From Domibacillus indicus (GTDB lineage: Bacteria; Bacillota; Bacilli; Bacillales; Domibacillaceae): a stretch of 64,000 bases of DNA. Positions 51,235 through 60,832 of the stretch are shown piece after piece. The notes beneath the pieces are model-generated. The model saw only the letters and a program-made list of their open reading frames with translations, was not told where the DNA came from and made no database searches. Numbering within the stretch: position 1 is the stretch's first letter; every line of letters begins with the position of its first letter. The stretch is from contig NZ_JAMBOO010000001.1 in the NCBI RefSeq assembly GCF_023715895.1, forward strand, positions 434,001 through 498,000, given 5' to 3'. The translations under genes were made by a program, and so were the position numbers.

Positions 51235-52631
51235 TGCATACATTTTTTCTTGTTCTTTCGTACGCTATTATTGCTTATATGCTTTTTTCGAGTTTAAGCT
51301 ATATTCTTTTGTTTGGGCTGGCTTTTCGAAAAGTATACAGAGAAAGTGAATTAGATCCGCGGGAAACGACGGAGGACATTGCCGGAAATGAACGGACCTT
51401 TCCGGTTTCTATTTTAGTTCCCGCCTACAATGAAGAAGTCGGCGTAGTCAGCACGGTCCGCTCACTCCTGGCGCTTGAATACCCGGAAAAAGAGATTATC
51501 GTCATCGATGATGGTTCAAAGGACCAAACTTCAGCCCGCATGATTGAAGAATTTCAAATGACGGAGGTATCTTTTGCAGTCCGTGCTTATTTGGAAACGG
51601 CTGAAATTAAAACGATTTATCAATCTTCTATTTTTCCATACATTCGCTTAATCAAAAAAGCCAATGGAGGAAAAGCAGATGCCCTCAATGCCGGCATTAA
51701 CCTGGCATCTTATCCGTACTTCTGTGCCATTGACGGCGATTCGGTTTTAGAAAACGATGCACTGCTGAAAACAATGAAGCCGATTATTGAGTCGGACGGC
51801 CAAATCATTGTAACCGGCGGCTCGGTCCGGATTGCCAATGGCTCAACTATTTCAAGAAGTAAAGTTGAAACTATTAATCTGCCGAGCCACCCGGTTGTAC
51901 TGATGCAAATCATTGAATACTTCCGTGCTTTTTTAATCGGCCGCCTTGCGCTGAGCCGGATGAATATCCTGCTGATTGTCTCCGGAGCATTTGGTGTTTT
52001 TCATAAAGAACGGGTTATCCGCGCAGGAGGATACAACAGGAAAACAGTCGGAGAAGACATGGAGCTTGTCGTCAGGCTGCACCGGCTGCTTCGGGAAGAA
52101 AAGTCCAAGCAGCGGATTGAATATATCCCAGATCCTGTATGCTGGACAGAAGCACCAGAATCCCTTGAAGTATTGCGTTCTCAGCGGATTCGGTGGCAGC
52201 GCGGGTTATGGGAAACACTTTGGACACATAAAAAAATGATTTTTAACCCTGCCTACGGTTCAATCGGACTTCTGTCTATGCCTTATTTCTTACTTGTAGA
52301 GCTATTAGGTGCTGTTTTTGAACTGGGTGGATACTTTATGATTTTCGGCGGATTCTTTTTTTCCTTAATTGATCCCAAAACAGCCGGCATCCTGTTTTTA
52401 GTGACCATTTTTTATGGGTCATTTATTTCTGCGCTGGCTGTACTGCTGGAGGAAATGACACTCCATAAATATCCAAAGATTTCCCACTTGGTTCGGCTTT
52501 ATTTCTGGGCGCTGACAGAAACGTTTTGGTATCGGCCTTTTATGGTTATTTGGCGCATCCAAGGAATCTTTGCCGCTTTCCGTAAAAAGCACAATTGGGG
52601 CAATATGAAACGAAAAGGAATTTCCACATAA
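51234..52631 (+). CDS. Processive family 2 glycosyltransferase (exopolysaccharide synthase)
   Basis: A 465-residue inner-membrane GT2 with one N-terminal helix, a cytosolic GT-A domain and several C-terminal helices. Motifs of processive synthases: 'VPAYNEEVGV', 'VIDDGSKDQT' (Asp), 'AIDGDSVLE' (DxD), 'VGEDMELVVRLHR' (ED base) and 'QRIRWQRGLW' (QxxRW). Relatives include cellulose, PNAG and hyaluronan synthases. No C-terminal PilZ domain is present, so any c-di-GMP effect must be indirect. The ATG at 51234 overlaps the HEAT gene stop; GGAGGTG is the ribosome site. Confidence 0.9.
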   Translation: MHTFFLVLSYAIIAYMLFSSLSYILLFGLAFRKVYRESELDPRETTEDIAGNERTFPVSILVPAYNEEVGVVSTVRSLLALEYPEKEIIVIDDGSKDQTSARMIEEFQMTEVSFAVRAYLETAEIKTIYQSSIFPYIRLIKKANGGKADALNAGINLASYPYFCAIDGDSVLENDALLKTMKPIIESDGQIIVTGGSVRIANGSTISRSKVETINLPSHPVVLMQIIEYFRAFLIGRLALSRMNILLIVSGAFGVFHKERVIRAGGYNRKTVGEDMELVVRLHRLLREEKSKQRIEYIPDPVCWTEAPESLEVLRSQRIRWQRGLWETLWTHKKMIFNPAYGSIGLLSMPYFLLVELLGAVFELGGYFMIFGGFFFSLIDPKTAGILFLVTIFYGSFISALAVLLEEMTLHKYPKISHLVRLYFWALTETFWYRPFMVIWRIQGIFAAFRKKHNWGNMKRKGIST

Positions 52632-52652
52632 CTCAGATGGAGGCGGGAAAAT

Positions 52653-53006
52653 GTGAAAAAGATTTTAGTAGCAGATGATGAAGATATTTTGCGTATGTTA
52701 ATTGTCGATACGCTTGAAGATGACTTTGAGATTACCGAGGCAGAAGACGGTCAGGAAGCACTGGACAGCATTCGGTCCGGCACATATGATTTAATTGTTT
52801 TAGATTATATGATGCCGCATTTAACAGGCATGGAGGTGCTGGAGCAAATCCGTAAGGACGGCGTTCAAACACCTGTTATGATGCTTACCGCAAAAGCCCA
52901 GGAAGCAGACCGGGAACTGGCCATGTCCTACGGGGCTGATTATTTTATGGCAAAGCCATTCAGCCCCATTGAACTTTTATCGCTTATCGAAAGCATTCTG
53001 GATTAA
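52653..53006 (+). CDS. Single-domain response regulator (CheY/Spo0F-like)
   Basis: A 117-residue stand-alone receiver: acidic 'VADDEDILRML', phospho-Asp in 'LIVLDYMMPHLTG', Thr in 'MLTAKAQ', Lys in 'MAKPFSP'. GTG start at 52653 behind GGAGGCGG. Last gene of the plus-strand operon. With the HPt of the cyclase and the hybrid kinase at 56-59 kb it completes a possible phosphorelay: kinase to REC to HPt to REC. Confidence 0.9.
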   Translation: MKKILVADDEDILRMLIVDTLEDDFEITEAEDGQEALDSIRSGTYDLIVLDYMMPHLTGMEVLEQIRKDGVQTPVMMLTAKAQEADRELAMSYGADYFMAKPFSPIELLSLIESILD

Positions 53007-53038
53007 AAAAGACAGCCCGCTATTGGGCTGTCTTTTTT
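53003..53038. terminator. Bidirectional terminator between the two convergent EPS units
   Basis: AAAAAAGACAGCCC / GGGCTGTCTTTTTT (53005-53018 and 53025-53038) perfect stem with a 6-nt loop. Confidence 0.9.
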
Positions 53039-56000
53039 ATTCGTCTTTCTGGGCAAATCGTTTTTGAACAATGTTATAGGATTCCTTTAGCCGTTCTTTT
53101 GATTCGGTATCCTGGTCCCAGCCCTCCCATTTATATATATTCATCTTGGAAGCTGCTTTTTCAGGCACCGTTGTTTTTTGATCAAATGACTCGGCAATCC
53201 CAATACCTTTGATCTTTTGCTCTGCTTCTATTCCTTCTTTAAAAACATCTCCTGTTGCCTGCAGGCTGCTTGGGTCTTTTACATTCAACAGCAGCCACGG
53301 AATACGAATTTCAACCTCTCCTGTTTCTTTATTTACATAGTAGTCAGATAAAGAGTCATAATCAGGCGATTCCGGGTTGCCGTTGCCAAACCGCATCACG
53401 CCTGTTTCATAGTAATCAAACGGCAGTACTTCCCCTGTATCCGGCCGGGTGATTTCCTTATTGAGCGCAAGCCGGATTGGGTTAAAGACACCACTGTTGT
53501 TTACCGGTTTTTTCGACGCAGGCTTTAACATAGGAACGTCAAATCCATACTGATACAAAAATGTGTCGTAGTACGCATCTACTTTCAGCTTCCCTTCCTT
53601 TGTTCCTTCAAATGAAAGAACAAAATCCGGATCATTTTCTTTGAACGTGACAGTTTCCGCCTTGTTGCTTCCGATGCTTGGATGTACGTCAAAATAAAGC
53701 GTCGGCATCTTGCCGTTTAACAGCTTAGACCGGATATACAAGTAACGTTCATCGTGTGTGACATACAAATCATCGTTTTCTTTATAAAACGGCTCAATGC
53801 CTTGCCAGTCTTTTGTATTTCCGTCTGTTTGGATAAGCTGGCGATCAAAGCTGAGAAGACCGAATTGCTGCTCATTCGTCTGGGCGTTCGACCAGTACGG
53901 ACGGCGTTCCGGATCATCTAAGTCCATCGTGTTCCACGTCCGCTTAAACCATTCATCCTGCCACGTAAAGACAAGTCCGCCCATCATTCCTTCAGCTAAA
54001 AGATCATCATACAGATGAACTAAACCATCGCCCTGCTGCTCCTCACTCATAAAGCCCTGATTCAGGCCAAAAGCATTTCGGTGTGTCATGCCGCGCGAAG
54101 ATGGAATGCCGAATTCGGCAATCAGAACCGGCATATCGTGCGCGGTCCGCAAATCATGCAGGTAGCCGGCGTAGCTGTTATTTTCACCTCGTGAATCCTT
54201 ATACGTTAAATATTTTTCCTCTAAATTTAAAAAGTCAGGATAGTAAGGGTAAGCATGATAGGACGCAAACATTTGTATATTCTGTTTCGGTTTAATGTTA
54301 TTCGGGTTTACCGAAACCAAATCTTCCTGCTCCTGCGGTTCAGCCGGATGGTCAAGCAGATCGGTTGTAACCCAGTTGGTAAAGCTCATCGGCCGTGTCC
54401 ACTTATACTGGTCCGCCTCATATTTCATCATCGTATCCATTTGCTCAGCCAGCCAAATTTCCATCGGCTCAGCGTCCTCTGTCCGGATAAACTCTCCATC
54501 ATACTGCGCAAGATCTGTGTATTTCGTTTTCATATTGTCAACCATAAACGGGTACCATTCGATTCCAAGCACCCAGCCGATTACGTACGGTGAAATATCC
54601 GCCCGATACGTTCCTGATGCGTGACCGGTCCGTTTTGCAATATCGGCATTACCGTGAATGACATCCGCAACCCGTTTCATTTCCGCCTGGAATTCTTGTG
54701 TGATTTCCGGTGTAAACACATCTAGGGTTTCTTCTAACGGTCCTTCATCAATCCAGACGCCATGCAGGAGATAAATCGGCTTGTCCGCATGCTCTTCGTT
54801 ATACCGCTTTAGAGCGTTGTAAAAGCCCGGTGGATGAAGGGTGTAGACGCGAATGGTATTCGCGTTTAACTTTCCAATATCCGTGAGCCATTCATAGTAT
54901 TCATTTTCAGAAATAGCGGCTTCTCCCGGGAAAGCGCCCGGTTTCCCCATTCCAATATTAACCCCTTTTACCGTCATCGTTTTCCATGTGCCGTTTTGAA
55001 ACACTTCAAACCGGTCTCCGTTTAAACGGGATGTATAAGAGAGGCCATCCTTCTCTTCCACTGGTACAGTCACTGCTTCTTTTTCCGGTTTTTTCTCCAT
55101 TGAGAGAACACCTTTCATAAGCGGTACATATGTTTTCCAGAAAAAGGCCTGCTCCGGATAAAGCGTGGACGGTGTAATAAGCGCCCGCATGGAGGCAAAA
55201 CCGGCATACCGATAAACGAAAGAAACGTCTTCTGTGTCAGCAAAATCTCCAGCGAAGTAAAAGAGATCCGATTGTTCATACGAATGGTGAGTAACGGCAG
55301 GAAATGAAAGCGGAATTCCTTCTTTTTCTAACACCGTTTTCCCCTTGTCCGACAAATTCCATTGATAGTTTGCTAGAATACCTTCTTTATTGTCCGGCAC
55401 GGTTATATCGAACCAGTACGTATACGGCGCTCCTTTATCAAGGCCTGTAACTCGTTTTCCCTCTTCTGTAAAGCGCATCGTTAGCCGCTCGTTCTCTATT
55501 TCTCCCTCTTCATCAGAGAGCACGATTACTTTTTGTTTATCTTCATTCACAAGTACAAAGCCGGCCCCTTCGAATGCCCACTTTTTACCGCCTGCTTCAT
55601 AAAGTGAGAGAATTCCATCGGTCAGCTCTTCATTTTCTCTGCTCAAATCGCTGAACGCCCGACCGGTCCATCCGGTTGGGCTTGTATGAAGAAAAGACGC
55701 CACATCTTTTTTCACATCGGCTTTTGTTGGAGAAGCAAATGTATTAAACTCCATAATCAAAGTGGTCGGATGGTCAGCCGTTTGCTGTTTGATCGTTTCC
55801 CATTCATCCATTTCGAGACCGCCATAGACTAAGTCATTTTCGTTATCATACACGCCGTATGTATCGGCCGCATAAATGACATCTGCATCCTCCAGTTTCT
55901 CTGGAAGCGCTCGTTCCTTTGTTTTTCTTTCAGGAAAGTATCCATAATAGTCATCTTCTCCGCCAAACGTTTCAAAACGAAAGTGCTTCAGTACCCATGT

Positions 56001-56156
56001 AAGAGCCCGATGCTCCCGTTTATTATCGGTCGGAACAGTTTTGTCTAGAATGACAACTTTTTCTTCTCTCGTGCTGCCAAGCTCCCATATAATCCAGGGC
56101 AGCAACAACAGCAAAAGAACGAATGGAAGGACAATCCATTTTTTATTTACTTTCAT
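53037..56156 (-). CDS. Membrane-anchored glycoside-hydrolase-like protein
   Basis: A 1,039-residue exported protein with an N-terminal signal anchor ('WIVLPFVLLLLLLPWIIWEL'). Residues ~395-800 form a TIM-barrel glycosidase-like domain ('VKGVNIGMGKPGAFPGE', 'NANTIRVYTLHPPGFY') with candidate catalytic Glu in 'WVLGIEWYPF' and 'PVLIAEFGIPS', as in clan GH-A. The C-terminus (~810-1030) is a beta-rich domain. Homologues are sometimes misnamed 'family 2 glycosyl transferase'. It overlaps the hybrid kinase gene by 14 bp and faces the GT2 operon, so it probably trims or releases the polysaccharide made there. Substrate unknown. Confidence 0.83.
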   Translation of the reverse strand: MKVNKKWIVLPFVLLLLLLPWIIWELGSTREEKVVILDKTVPTDNKREHRALTWVLKHFRFETFGGEDDYYGYFPERKTKERALPEKLEDADVIYAADTYGVYDNENDLVYGGLEMDEWETIKQQTADHPTTLIMEFNTFASPTKADVKKDVASFLHTSPTGWTGRAFSDLSRENEELTDGILSLYEAGGKKWAFEGAGFVLVNEDKQKVIVLSDEEGEIENERLTMRFTEEGKRVTGLDKGAPYTYWFDITVPDNKEGILANYQWNLSDKGKTVLEKEGIPLSFPAVTHHSYEQSDLFYFAGDFADTEDVSFVYRYAGFASMRALITPSTLYPEQAFFWKTYVPLMKGVLSMEKKPEKEAVTVPVEEKDGLSYTSRLNGDRFEVFQNGTWKTMTVKGVNIGMGKPGAFPGEAAISENEYYEWLTDIGKLNANTIRVYTLHPPGFYNALKRYNEEHADKPIYLLHGVWIDEGPLEETLDVFTPEITQEFQAEMKRVADVIHGNADIAKRTGHASGTYRADISPYVIGWVLGIEWYPFMVDNMKTKYTDLAQYDGEFIRTEDAEPMEIWLAEQMDTMMKYEADQYKWTRPMSFTNWVTTDLLDHPAEPQEQEDLVSVNPNNIKPKQNIQMFASYHAYPYYPDFLNLEEKYLTYKDSRGENNSYAGYLHDLRTAHDMPVLIAEFGIPSSRGMTHRNAFGLNQGFMSEEQQGDGLVHLYDDLLAEGMMGGLVFTWQDEWFKRTWNTMDLDDPERRPYWSNAQTNEQQFGLLSFDRQLIQTDGNTKDWQGIEPFYKENDDLYVTHDERYLYIRSKLLNGKMPTLYFDVHPSIGSNKAETVTFKENDPDFVLSFEGTKEGKLKVDAYYDTFLYQYGFDVPMLKPASKKPVNNSGVFNPIRLALNKEITRPDTGEVLPFDYYETGVMRFGNGNPESPDYDSLSDYYVNKETGEVEIRIPWLLLNVKDPSSLQATGDVFKEGIEAEQKIKGIGIAESFDQKTTVPEKAASKMNIYKWEGWDQDTESKERLKESYNIVQKRFAQKDE

Positions 56157-58941
56157 CTTGTTCAGAACCTCTCTCCGGGTAGAAAATAACTCCTTGCTGT
56201 ATTGGTTCGGTTAAAAATCTAAGTATGGCTTTTGACAGCTGTGTCGGCGGGTACGGTTTTGTTAAGTAATGATTGATTTGGTGTAATTTCCCCTTTCCTT
56301 CCGCCTGGTCAAGAGCAGAAGAAATGATAATCGGGATATTTTTGGTTTTTTCTTCTTTCTTTAACAAATCCACCAAATCCCAGCCATTCAGATCGTCGCC
56401 AAGCATCAGATCAATCACAATTCCAACAAGCGGTGTCCGCTTCGCTTCTTCAAAAGCTTCCGATGGTTTCATGTGATAGATCACTGTAAATCCGCTCATT
56501 TTTAATTCTTCCGATAATAAAAGAGCAAGGCTCATATCATCTTCTACTATCATAACGGAAGGACTGTTTTCATCGCCTTCTGGGCGCGCAATTCGATGTC
56601 TGCCTGTTGAAAGAAGCGGCAATGAAAAACGGACTATTGTTCCTTCTCCCTCTTCTGACTCGATTGTAATCGTCCCATTATGCTTTTCGATAATTTCTCT
56701 GCAAATCGCCAGTCCAAGGCCCGTACCGCCAATTTTGCGGCGGGCGCTGTTGTCAATCCGCTGAAATTTATTAAACAGCTTCGGTATATCTTCAGCCGGA
56801 ATTCCGATTCCTTCATCTTGAATGGCGATAATTACGTTATTTTCATCGTTCGAAAGCGTCAGCGTTACATGTCCGCCGTCCGGTGAAAACTTAATGGCAT
56901 TCCCTATCACGTTTGTTAATACTTGAGCGAGACGCTCTTTATCCCCTTCTACCTGCACATTAGCCGCTTCATCCACCACAACGAGCGGATGACCGCTTTC
57001 GGTACGGAAGCGGGCGATCGCTTCTACCGCCAGTTCATTGATTTGTAATGGCTCCATTTGATACACCTGGCTGCCCGATTCCATGCGCTGTAAATCCAAA
57101 AAATCATTAATTAAGTTTGTCAGCCTTTTCGCTTCCTTGTAAATTGTTTCTAAATATTTCTTTTGCTTTTCCGGCTTCAGCTGTTTATGAAGCAGAAGCT
57201 CTGTAAATCCAAGCACACTTGAAAGCGGCGTTCGAAGCTCATGGCTGACTGTGCTGACGAGCTCTGTTTTCATTTGATCGACTTCATATTCTCTTGTAAT
57301 ATCACGATGAACAAGAATGGTGCCTATTTTTTCTTCATTTACTAAAACCGGAGCACTATACACTTCTATCACGCGTTCTGCCGGCTCTAAAATATGGTAC
57401 CGGTACTCCTGCACATGATGCGCCCCGCTATCAATACAGCCTTCTAGAAATTCTCTCATTTGATCCGGGTCATCTGTTTGATTAGCAAGGTGATCGATCC
57501 ATCGCGCTCTTTCAATGGTTTCATCAATCGGTACTCCGCAATTGATAATCTCACAAACAGCTTCGTTTCGTTGGAGCATAGACCCGTCGTGGCCAACAAA
57601 TTGAATGCCTTCATTAATGTTGCTAATAATACGTTCGTTTAAAATCCGCTCTTTGACATTACGGTCGTACAGCTGAATACGTTCAATCGCTAAAGCAACC
57701 CGATTTAGTAAGCCCCGCAATTCTTTTTGTTCTTCCTCAGAAAAAGCGCGGCCAATCCGTGAAGCGCCAAAAAGAGCGACCATGTCTCCTTCCGGATTGT
57801 TTACGCCGGAAAAATAATCATGCACCAAAACAGAATCGGCAGCGAGCCCTTTTTCATGGGACGCTTCTCTTGTTACCATGAAGAAATCATCCTCTTTTAA
57901 CCGCTGATCAATATAATCCGTTCGGTTCATTGAAAACTCCTCGAACAGGGCATCTGTCATCCCTTTCAGCGCCCGCTCTCCGCTTTCCCGGATCCAAAAC
58001 ATGCCTAGATCCAATTCATAAATCGAATCCAAATACTCTAGTATACTATCAGCCAGCTCCTGCTTATTTAAAGTAAAAGAAAGAACATGGTTCAAGTCGT
58101 TATATCGTTCCAGCCGTTCTTTTGTTTGTTTCGTTTCATAGAGTGATTCTTCGATTCTATGCTGGTGCTCCTGCAGTTCTTCCTGCTGCATAATCAGCTC
58201 TTCATTTTGAGCCGTTAATTCTTCTTCTTTTTCTTGAATGGTTCGAATCATGGAACCAAACGAAGAAAACAGTACACCGATTTCATCATTCCGCTTCACC
58301 GGCAGCAGCGAAAAGTTTTTGCCGGACGCAAAATCATCCGTCGCCTGTCTCATTTGCTCAAGCGGCCGGACAATATCTTTCATCATGCGCCAGATTAAAT
58401 AAGCAATAAATACAAATAGTAAAAATAAAAAAATGACCATTACGAATGTAAACTGATTGGCCTGTTCGATCATTTCCTTTGATAACGCCTCAAGGTCATC
58501 ATCAATATCCACCTTATATTGCTTTACGTATTCCATAAATTGGTTTACGGAATTAACAATATCGCTGCTAGAATAATAGTTTTGAAGACCTGCGTAATCA
58601 TTTGCTTCCACAAATCGAATCAATGTAGGCAGTGTATTTGATTGGTATGTGCTTAAAAAATCTGTCAGCTCTTCCGTCATCTGCTGCTCTTTTGAATTTA
58701 AGCGAACGCCTTCTAACTCTTCAAGTGCGCCTTCTACTTCGTTAAGGTCTTCGTATACACGCTTCAATTCCTCATTATCTCGAAACGCTATATAACCCCG
58801 CGCCCGAAAAAAAAGATCATTTAAAGAATCGCGCAGTGTTTCCAATTTCACCTGCTTATCGTACAATCTTTCTCGCTCTACCCGTAATTCATCCTGTGAA
58901 TGCTTCATATAAAGAAAGGCGCCGGTTCCTGCAGCTGTCAA
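56143..58941 (-). CDS. Hybrid sensor histidine kinase (TM-HAMP-GAF-PAS-HisKA-HATPase-REC)
   Basis: 932 residues from the TTG at 58939-58941. Order: helical extracytoplasmic sensor (~15-165), membrane helix ('FTFVMVIFLFLLFVFIAYLIW'), HAMP, coiled coil ('EEELTAQNEELIMQQEELQEHQ'), GAF (~285-425), PAS (~435-550), HisKA ('STVSHELRTPLSSVLGF'), HATPase ('NVIGNAIKFS', 'GTGLGLAIC'), REC ('GIVIDLMLGDD', Lys in 'LTKPYP'). The TTG start leaves only half of the first membrane helix. The frame stays open 23 codons further to an ATC (59008-59010) with GGGAGAGG 7 bp before it, giving a complete 'RRRYLLLSLSILLVLTAAG' helix. It probably drives the phosphorelay to the cyclase operon. Confidence 0.88.
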   Translation of the reverse strand: MTAAGTGAFLYMKHSQDELRVERERLYDKQVKLETLRDSLNDLFFRARGYIAFRDNEELKRVYEDLNEVEGALEELEGVRLNSKEQQMTEELTDFLSTYQSNTLPTLIRFVEANDYAGLQNYYSSSDIVNSVNQFMEYVKQYKVDIDDDLEALSKEMIEQANQFTFVMVIFLFLLFVFIAYLIWRMMKDIVRPLEQMRQATDDFASGKNFSLLPVKRNDEIGVLFSSFGSMIRTIQEKEEELTAQNEELIMQQEELQEHQHRIEESLYETKQTKERLERYNDLNHVLSFTLNKQELADSILEYLDSIYELDLGMFWIRESGERALKGMTDALFEEFSMNRTDYIDQRLKEDDFFMVTREASHEKGLAADSVLVHDYFSGVNNPEGDMVALFGASRIGRAFSEEEQKELRGLLNRVALAIERIQLYDRNVKERILNERIISNINEGIQFVGHDGSMLQRNEAVCEIINCGVPIDETIERARWIDHLANQTDDPDQMREFLEGCIDSGAHHVQEYRYHILEPAERVIEVYSAPVLVNEEKIGTILVHRDITREYEVDQMKTELVSTVSHELRTPLSSVLGFTELLLHKQLKPEKQKKYLETIYKEAKRLTNLINDFLDLQRMESGSQVYQMEPLQINELAVEAIARFRTESGHPLVVVDEAANVQVEGDKERLAQVLTNVIGNAIKFSPDGGHVTLTLSNDENNVIIAIQDEGIGIPAEDIPKLFNKFQRIDNSARRKIGGTGLGLAICREIIEKHNGTITIESEEGEGTIVRFSLPLLSTGRHRIARPEGDENSPSVMIVEDDMSLALLLSEELKMSGFTVIYHMKPSEAFEEAKRTPLVGIVIDLMLGDDLNGWDLVDLLKKEEKTKNIPIIISSALDQAEGKGKLHQINHYLTKPYPPTQLSKAILRFLTEPIQQGVIFYPERGSEQDESK

Positions 58942-59071
58942 TACTAGCAGAATAGACAGCGATAAAAGCAGATAACGGCGCCGAATACCTGACGTGACCG
59001 CTTTATTGATGTTCCATCCTCTCCCTTCTATTCCTATGATTTCATTATAGATTATAGACTGTAAAAGTTCA

Positions 59072-59099
59072 TAAAAAAAACCCGCTTTAAAAGCGGGTT
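59072..59099 (-). terminator. Terminator after rodA
   Basis: AACCCGCTTT / AAAGCGGGTT (59079-59088 and 59090-59099), very short loop, overlapping the stop codon, followed on the minus strand by T8. Confidence 0.8.
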
Positions 59100-60267
59100 A
59101 TGATCGATCTGATGAAAACATATAGTGACGCTCGTTATAGGTGATGGAGAAAATAAGCGCCAGAGCCATCATATTTCCCATCATTGCACTGCCTCCATAG
59201 CTGATAAATGGCAGCGGAATTCCTGTAATCGGCAGCAGGCCGATCGTCATGCCGATATTTTGGAACGCGTGAAACGTAATCATCGCGATAACGCCCGCGC
59301 ACATGTAAGAATAATAAGGAGTTTTTGTGGTCAATGCGAGTTTTGTAATGTGATAGATGAGCACAAAAAACAAACTTACAACAACCGACGCACCGATAAA
59401 TCCATATTCTTCTCCAATAATACTAAAGATAAAGTCAGTATGGCTTTCCGGCAGATAGACTTCCCGGTAGCCAAACCCTTTGCCCATCGTCTGGCCTGAG
59501 CCAATCGCAAGCAGCGACCGGGTCAGGTGGAAACCGATCGAGCTCTCATAGTTATACGGATCAAGCCATGAATAAATCCGATCGAACTGGTACTGCCTGA
59601 CACCAAGATATTTTTCTAACACTGCCGGCTGCCAGAGTACCATATAAAACACAAGGCCGATCAGAGTAGCAGCGCTGCCAAAGAGAGGAAGGAGTATTTT
59701 CCACGTGATACCTGAAACGAAAATCATGCCAAGCAAAATGGAAATAATAACCAGAGACGTTCCAAGGTCCTGCCGCACCACAAGCGCAAGTGGCAAAGCA
59801 GTAATAGCGCCTAATTTAAGCAAAAGCATCCAATCACTGTTGATCGTTTTAATAGGGTTTTTAGAATGGTGATTCACCATTACCCGGGATAATGTTAAAA
59901 TCAGAAATACTTTCATAAATTCTGACGGCTGAATGGTTCCTAAGCCCGGAAGCTTGTACCAGTTTTTCGCTCCGTTGATCGTTGGAGCAATAGATGATGG
60001 TGCTACGATCAAAAACAACAGCAGCAAAATGCCAAAACCGTACAAATACCAGGCCATGCCGTGAAATTGGTCTGAATCCAGCCGGATAAATACCAGGATA
60101 ATTCCGATCCCAATCGCGTACCAGATAACTTGCCGGACGACAAAGTTTGTTCCATATTGACCTGTTGTCTGTGCACTGTAAATCGCTGCACAGCTTACAA
60201 CAAACAGCATAAGCAAGATTAAAATCAATCCGTAGTCAATCCGGCTTGATTGTTGTTGAGAATTCAT
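59098..60267 (-). CDS. rodA: RodA/FtsW-family SEDS peptidoglycan polymerase
   Basis: A 389-residue SEDS protein with about ten membrane helices. 'GAKNWYKLPGLGTIQPSEFMKV' , 'RQDLGTSLVIISILLGM' (catalytic Asp loop), 'ESHTDFIFSIIGEEYGFIG' and 'PLPFISYGGSAMMGNMMALAL' are diagnostic for RodA/FtsW. It polymerises lipid II with a class B PBP during elongation. The RodA-like 'IDYGLILILLMLFVVSCAAIYSA' start favours RodA over FtsW/SpoVE. The ATG at 60265-60267 behind AGAGGAG is the start. Stands alone. Confidence 0.92.
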   Translation of the reverse strand: MNSQQQSSRIDYGLILILLMLFVVSCAAIYSAQTTGQYGTNFVVRQVIWYAIGIGIILVFIRLDSDQFHGMAWYLYGFGILLLLFLIVAPSSIAPTINGAKNWYKLPGLGTIQPSEFMKVFLILTLSRVMVNHHSKNPIKTINSDWMLLLKLGAITALPLALVVRQDLGTSLVIISILLGMIFVSGITWKILLPLFGSAATLIGLVFYMVLWQPAVLEKYLGVRQYQFDRIYSWLDPYNYESSIGFHLTRSLLAIGSGQTMGKGFGYREVYLPESHTDFIFSIIGEEYGFIGASVVVSLFFVLIYHITKLALTTKTPYYSYMCAGVIAMITFHAFQNIGMTIGLLPITGIPLPFISYGGSAMMGNMMALALIFSITYNERHYMFSSDRS

Positions 60268-60472
60268 GTAAACTCCTCTTTCTCGTAAAAATAGACCAAT
60301 TCTTATTATAACGTTATTGTTCCATTCTACAACAGCCAAACGATTCAGATAGGAGAAATCTAAGCGGGACCGTGATACAATAACTTGAACAAAATGTTCC
60401 GGCTTCTGCGTCTCATACTTAAATACGCTGAGTGCAAAAGTCGATGAACCAATTAGAAAGGAAGTTAGCAGA

Positions 60473-60793
60473 ATGGAAGCAATTCAAACACAAGAGCAAT
60501 TCGAAGAAATTATTGCCGGCAGTGAGCCGGTCATCATTAAATTTTACGCCGGCTGGTGCCCGGACTGCACAAGAATGGATATGTTTATTGATGAAATTAT
60601 AGCGGACTACAGCCAATACCGCTGGTTTGAACTGAATCGGGATGATTTTCCCGAAGCTGCACAAAAATACGATGTAATGGGCATCCCAAGCCTGCTTCTT
60701 TTTCAAGACGGCGAAAAATTAGCTCATTTGCACAGTGCAAATGCTAAGTCTCCGGAGCAAGTACGTGAGTACCTGCAAAACCTTCCTGCTTAA
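60473..60793 (+). CDS. ydbP: Thioredoxin-like protein YdbP
   Basis: A 106-residue thioredoxin-fold protein with the active site CPDC in 'FYAGWCPDCTRMDMF', cis-Pro in 'VMGIPSLLLFQDG' and the end 'HLHSANAKSPEQVREYL'. This follows B. subtilis YdbP closely as I recall it. It is a cytosolic thiol-disulfide protein of unknown target. AAAGGAAG precedes the ATG at 60473; convergent with the COG0523 gene. Confidence 0.9.
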   Translation: MEAIQTQEQFEEIIAGSEPVIIKFYAGWCPDCTRMDMFIDEIIADYSQYRWFELNRDDFPEAAQKYDVMGIPSLLLFQDGEKLAHLHSANAKSPEQVREYLQNLPA

Positions 60794-60802
60794 TGAACAG
60801 CC

Positions 60803-60832
60803 AAAACCGGCCCGTATACGGGCCGGTTTTTA
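60803..60832. terminator. Bidirectional terminator between ydbP and the COG0523 gene
   Basis: AAAACCGGCCCGT / ACGGGCCGGTTTT (60803-60815 and 60818-60830), perfect 13-bp stem with a 2-nt gap, T run. Confidence 0.9.

Noticed and set aside
53037-56156. Annotation of the 1,039-residue protein as a glycosyltransferase
   Set aside because: No GT-A motifs; it has a TIM-barrel glycosidase-like pattern with Glu residues in 'GIEWYP' and 'IAEFG'.
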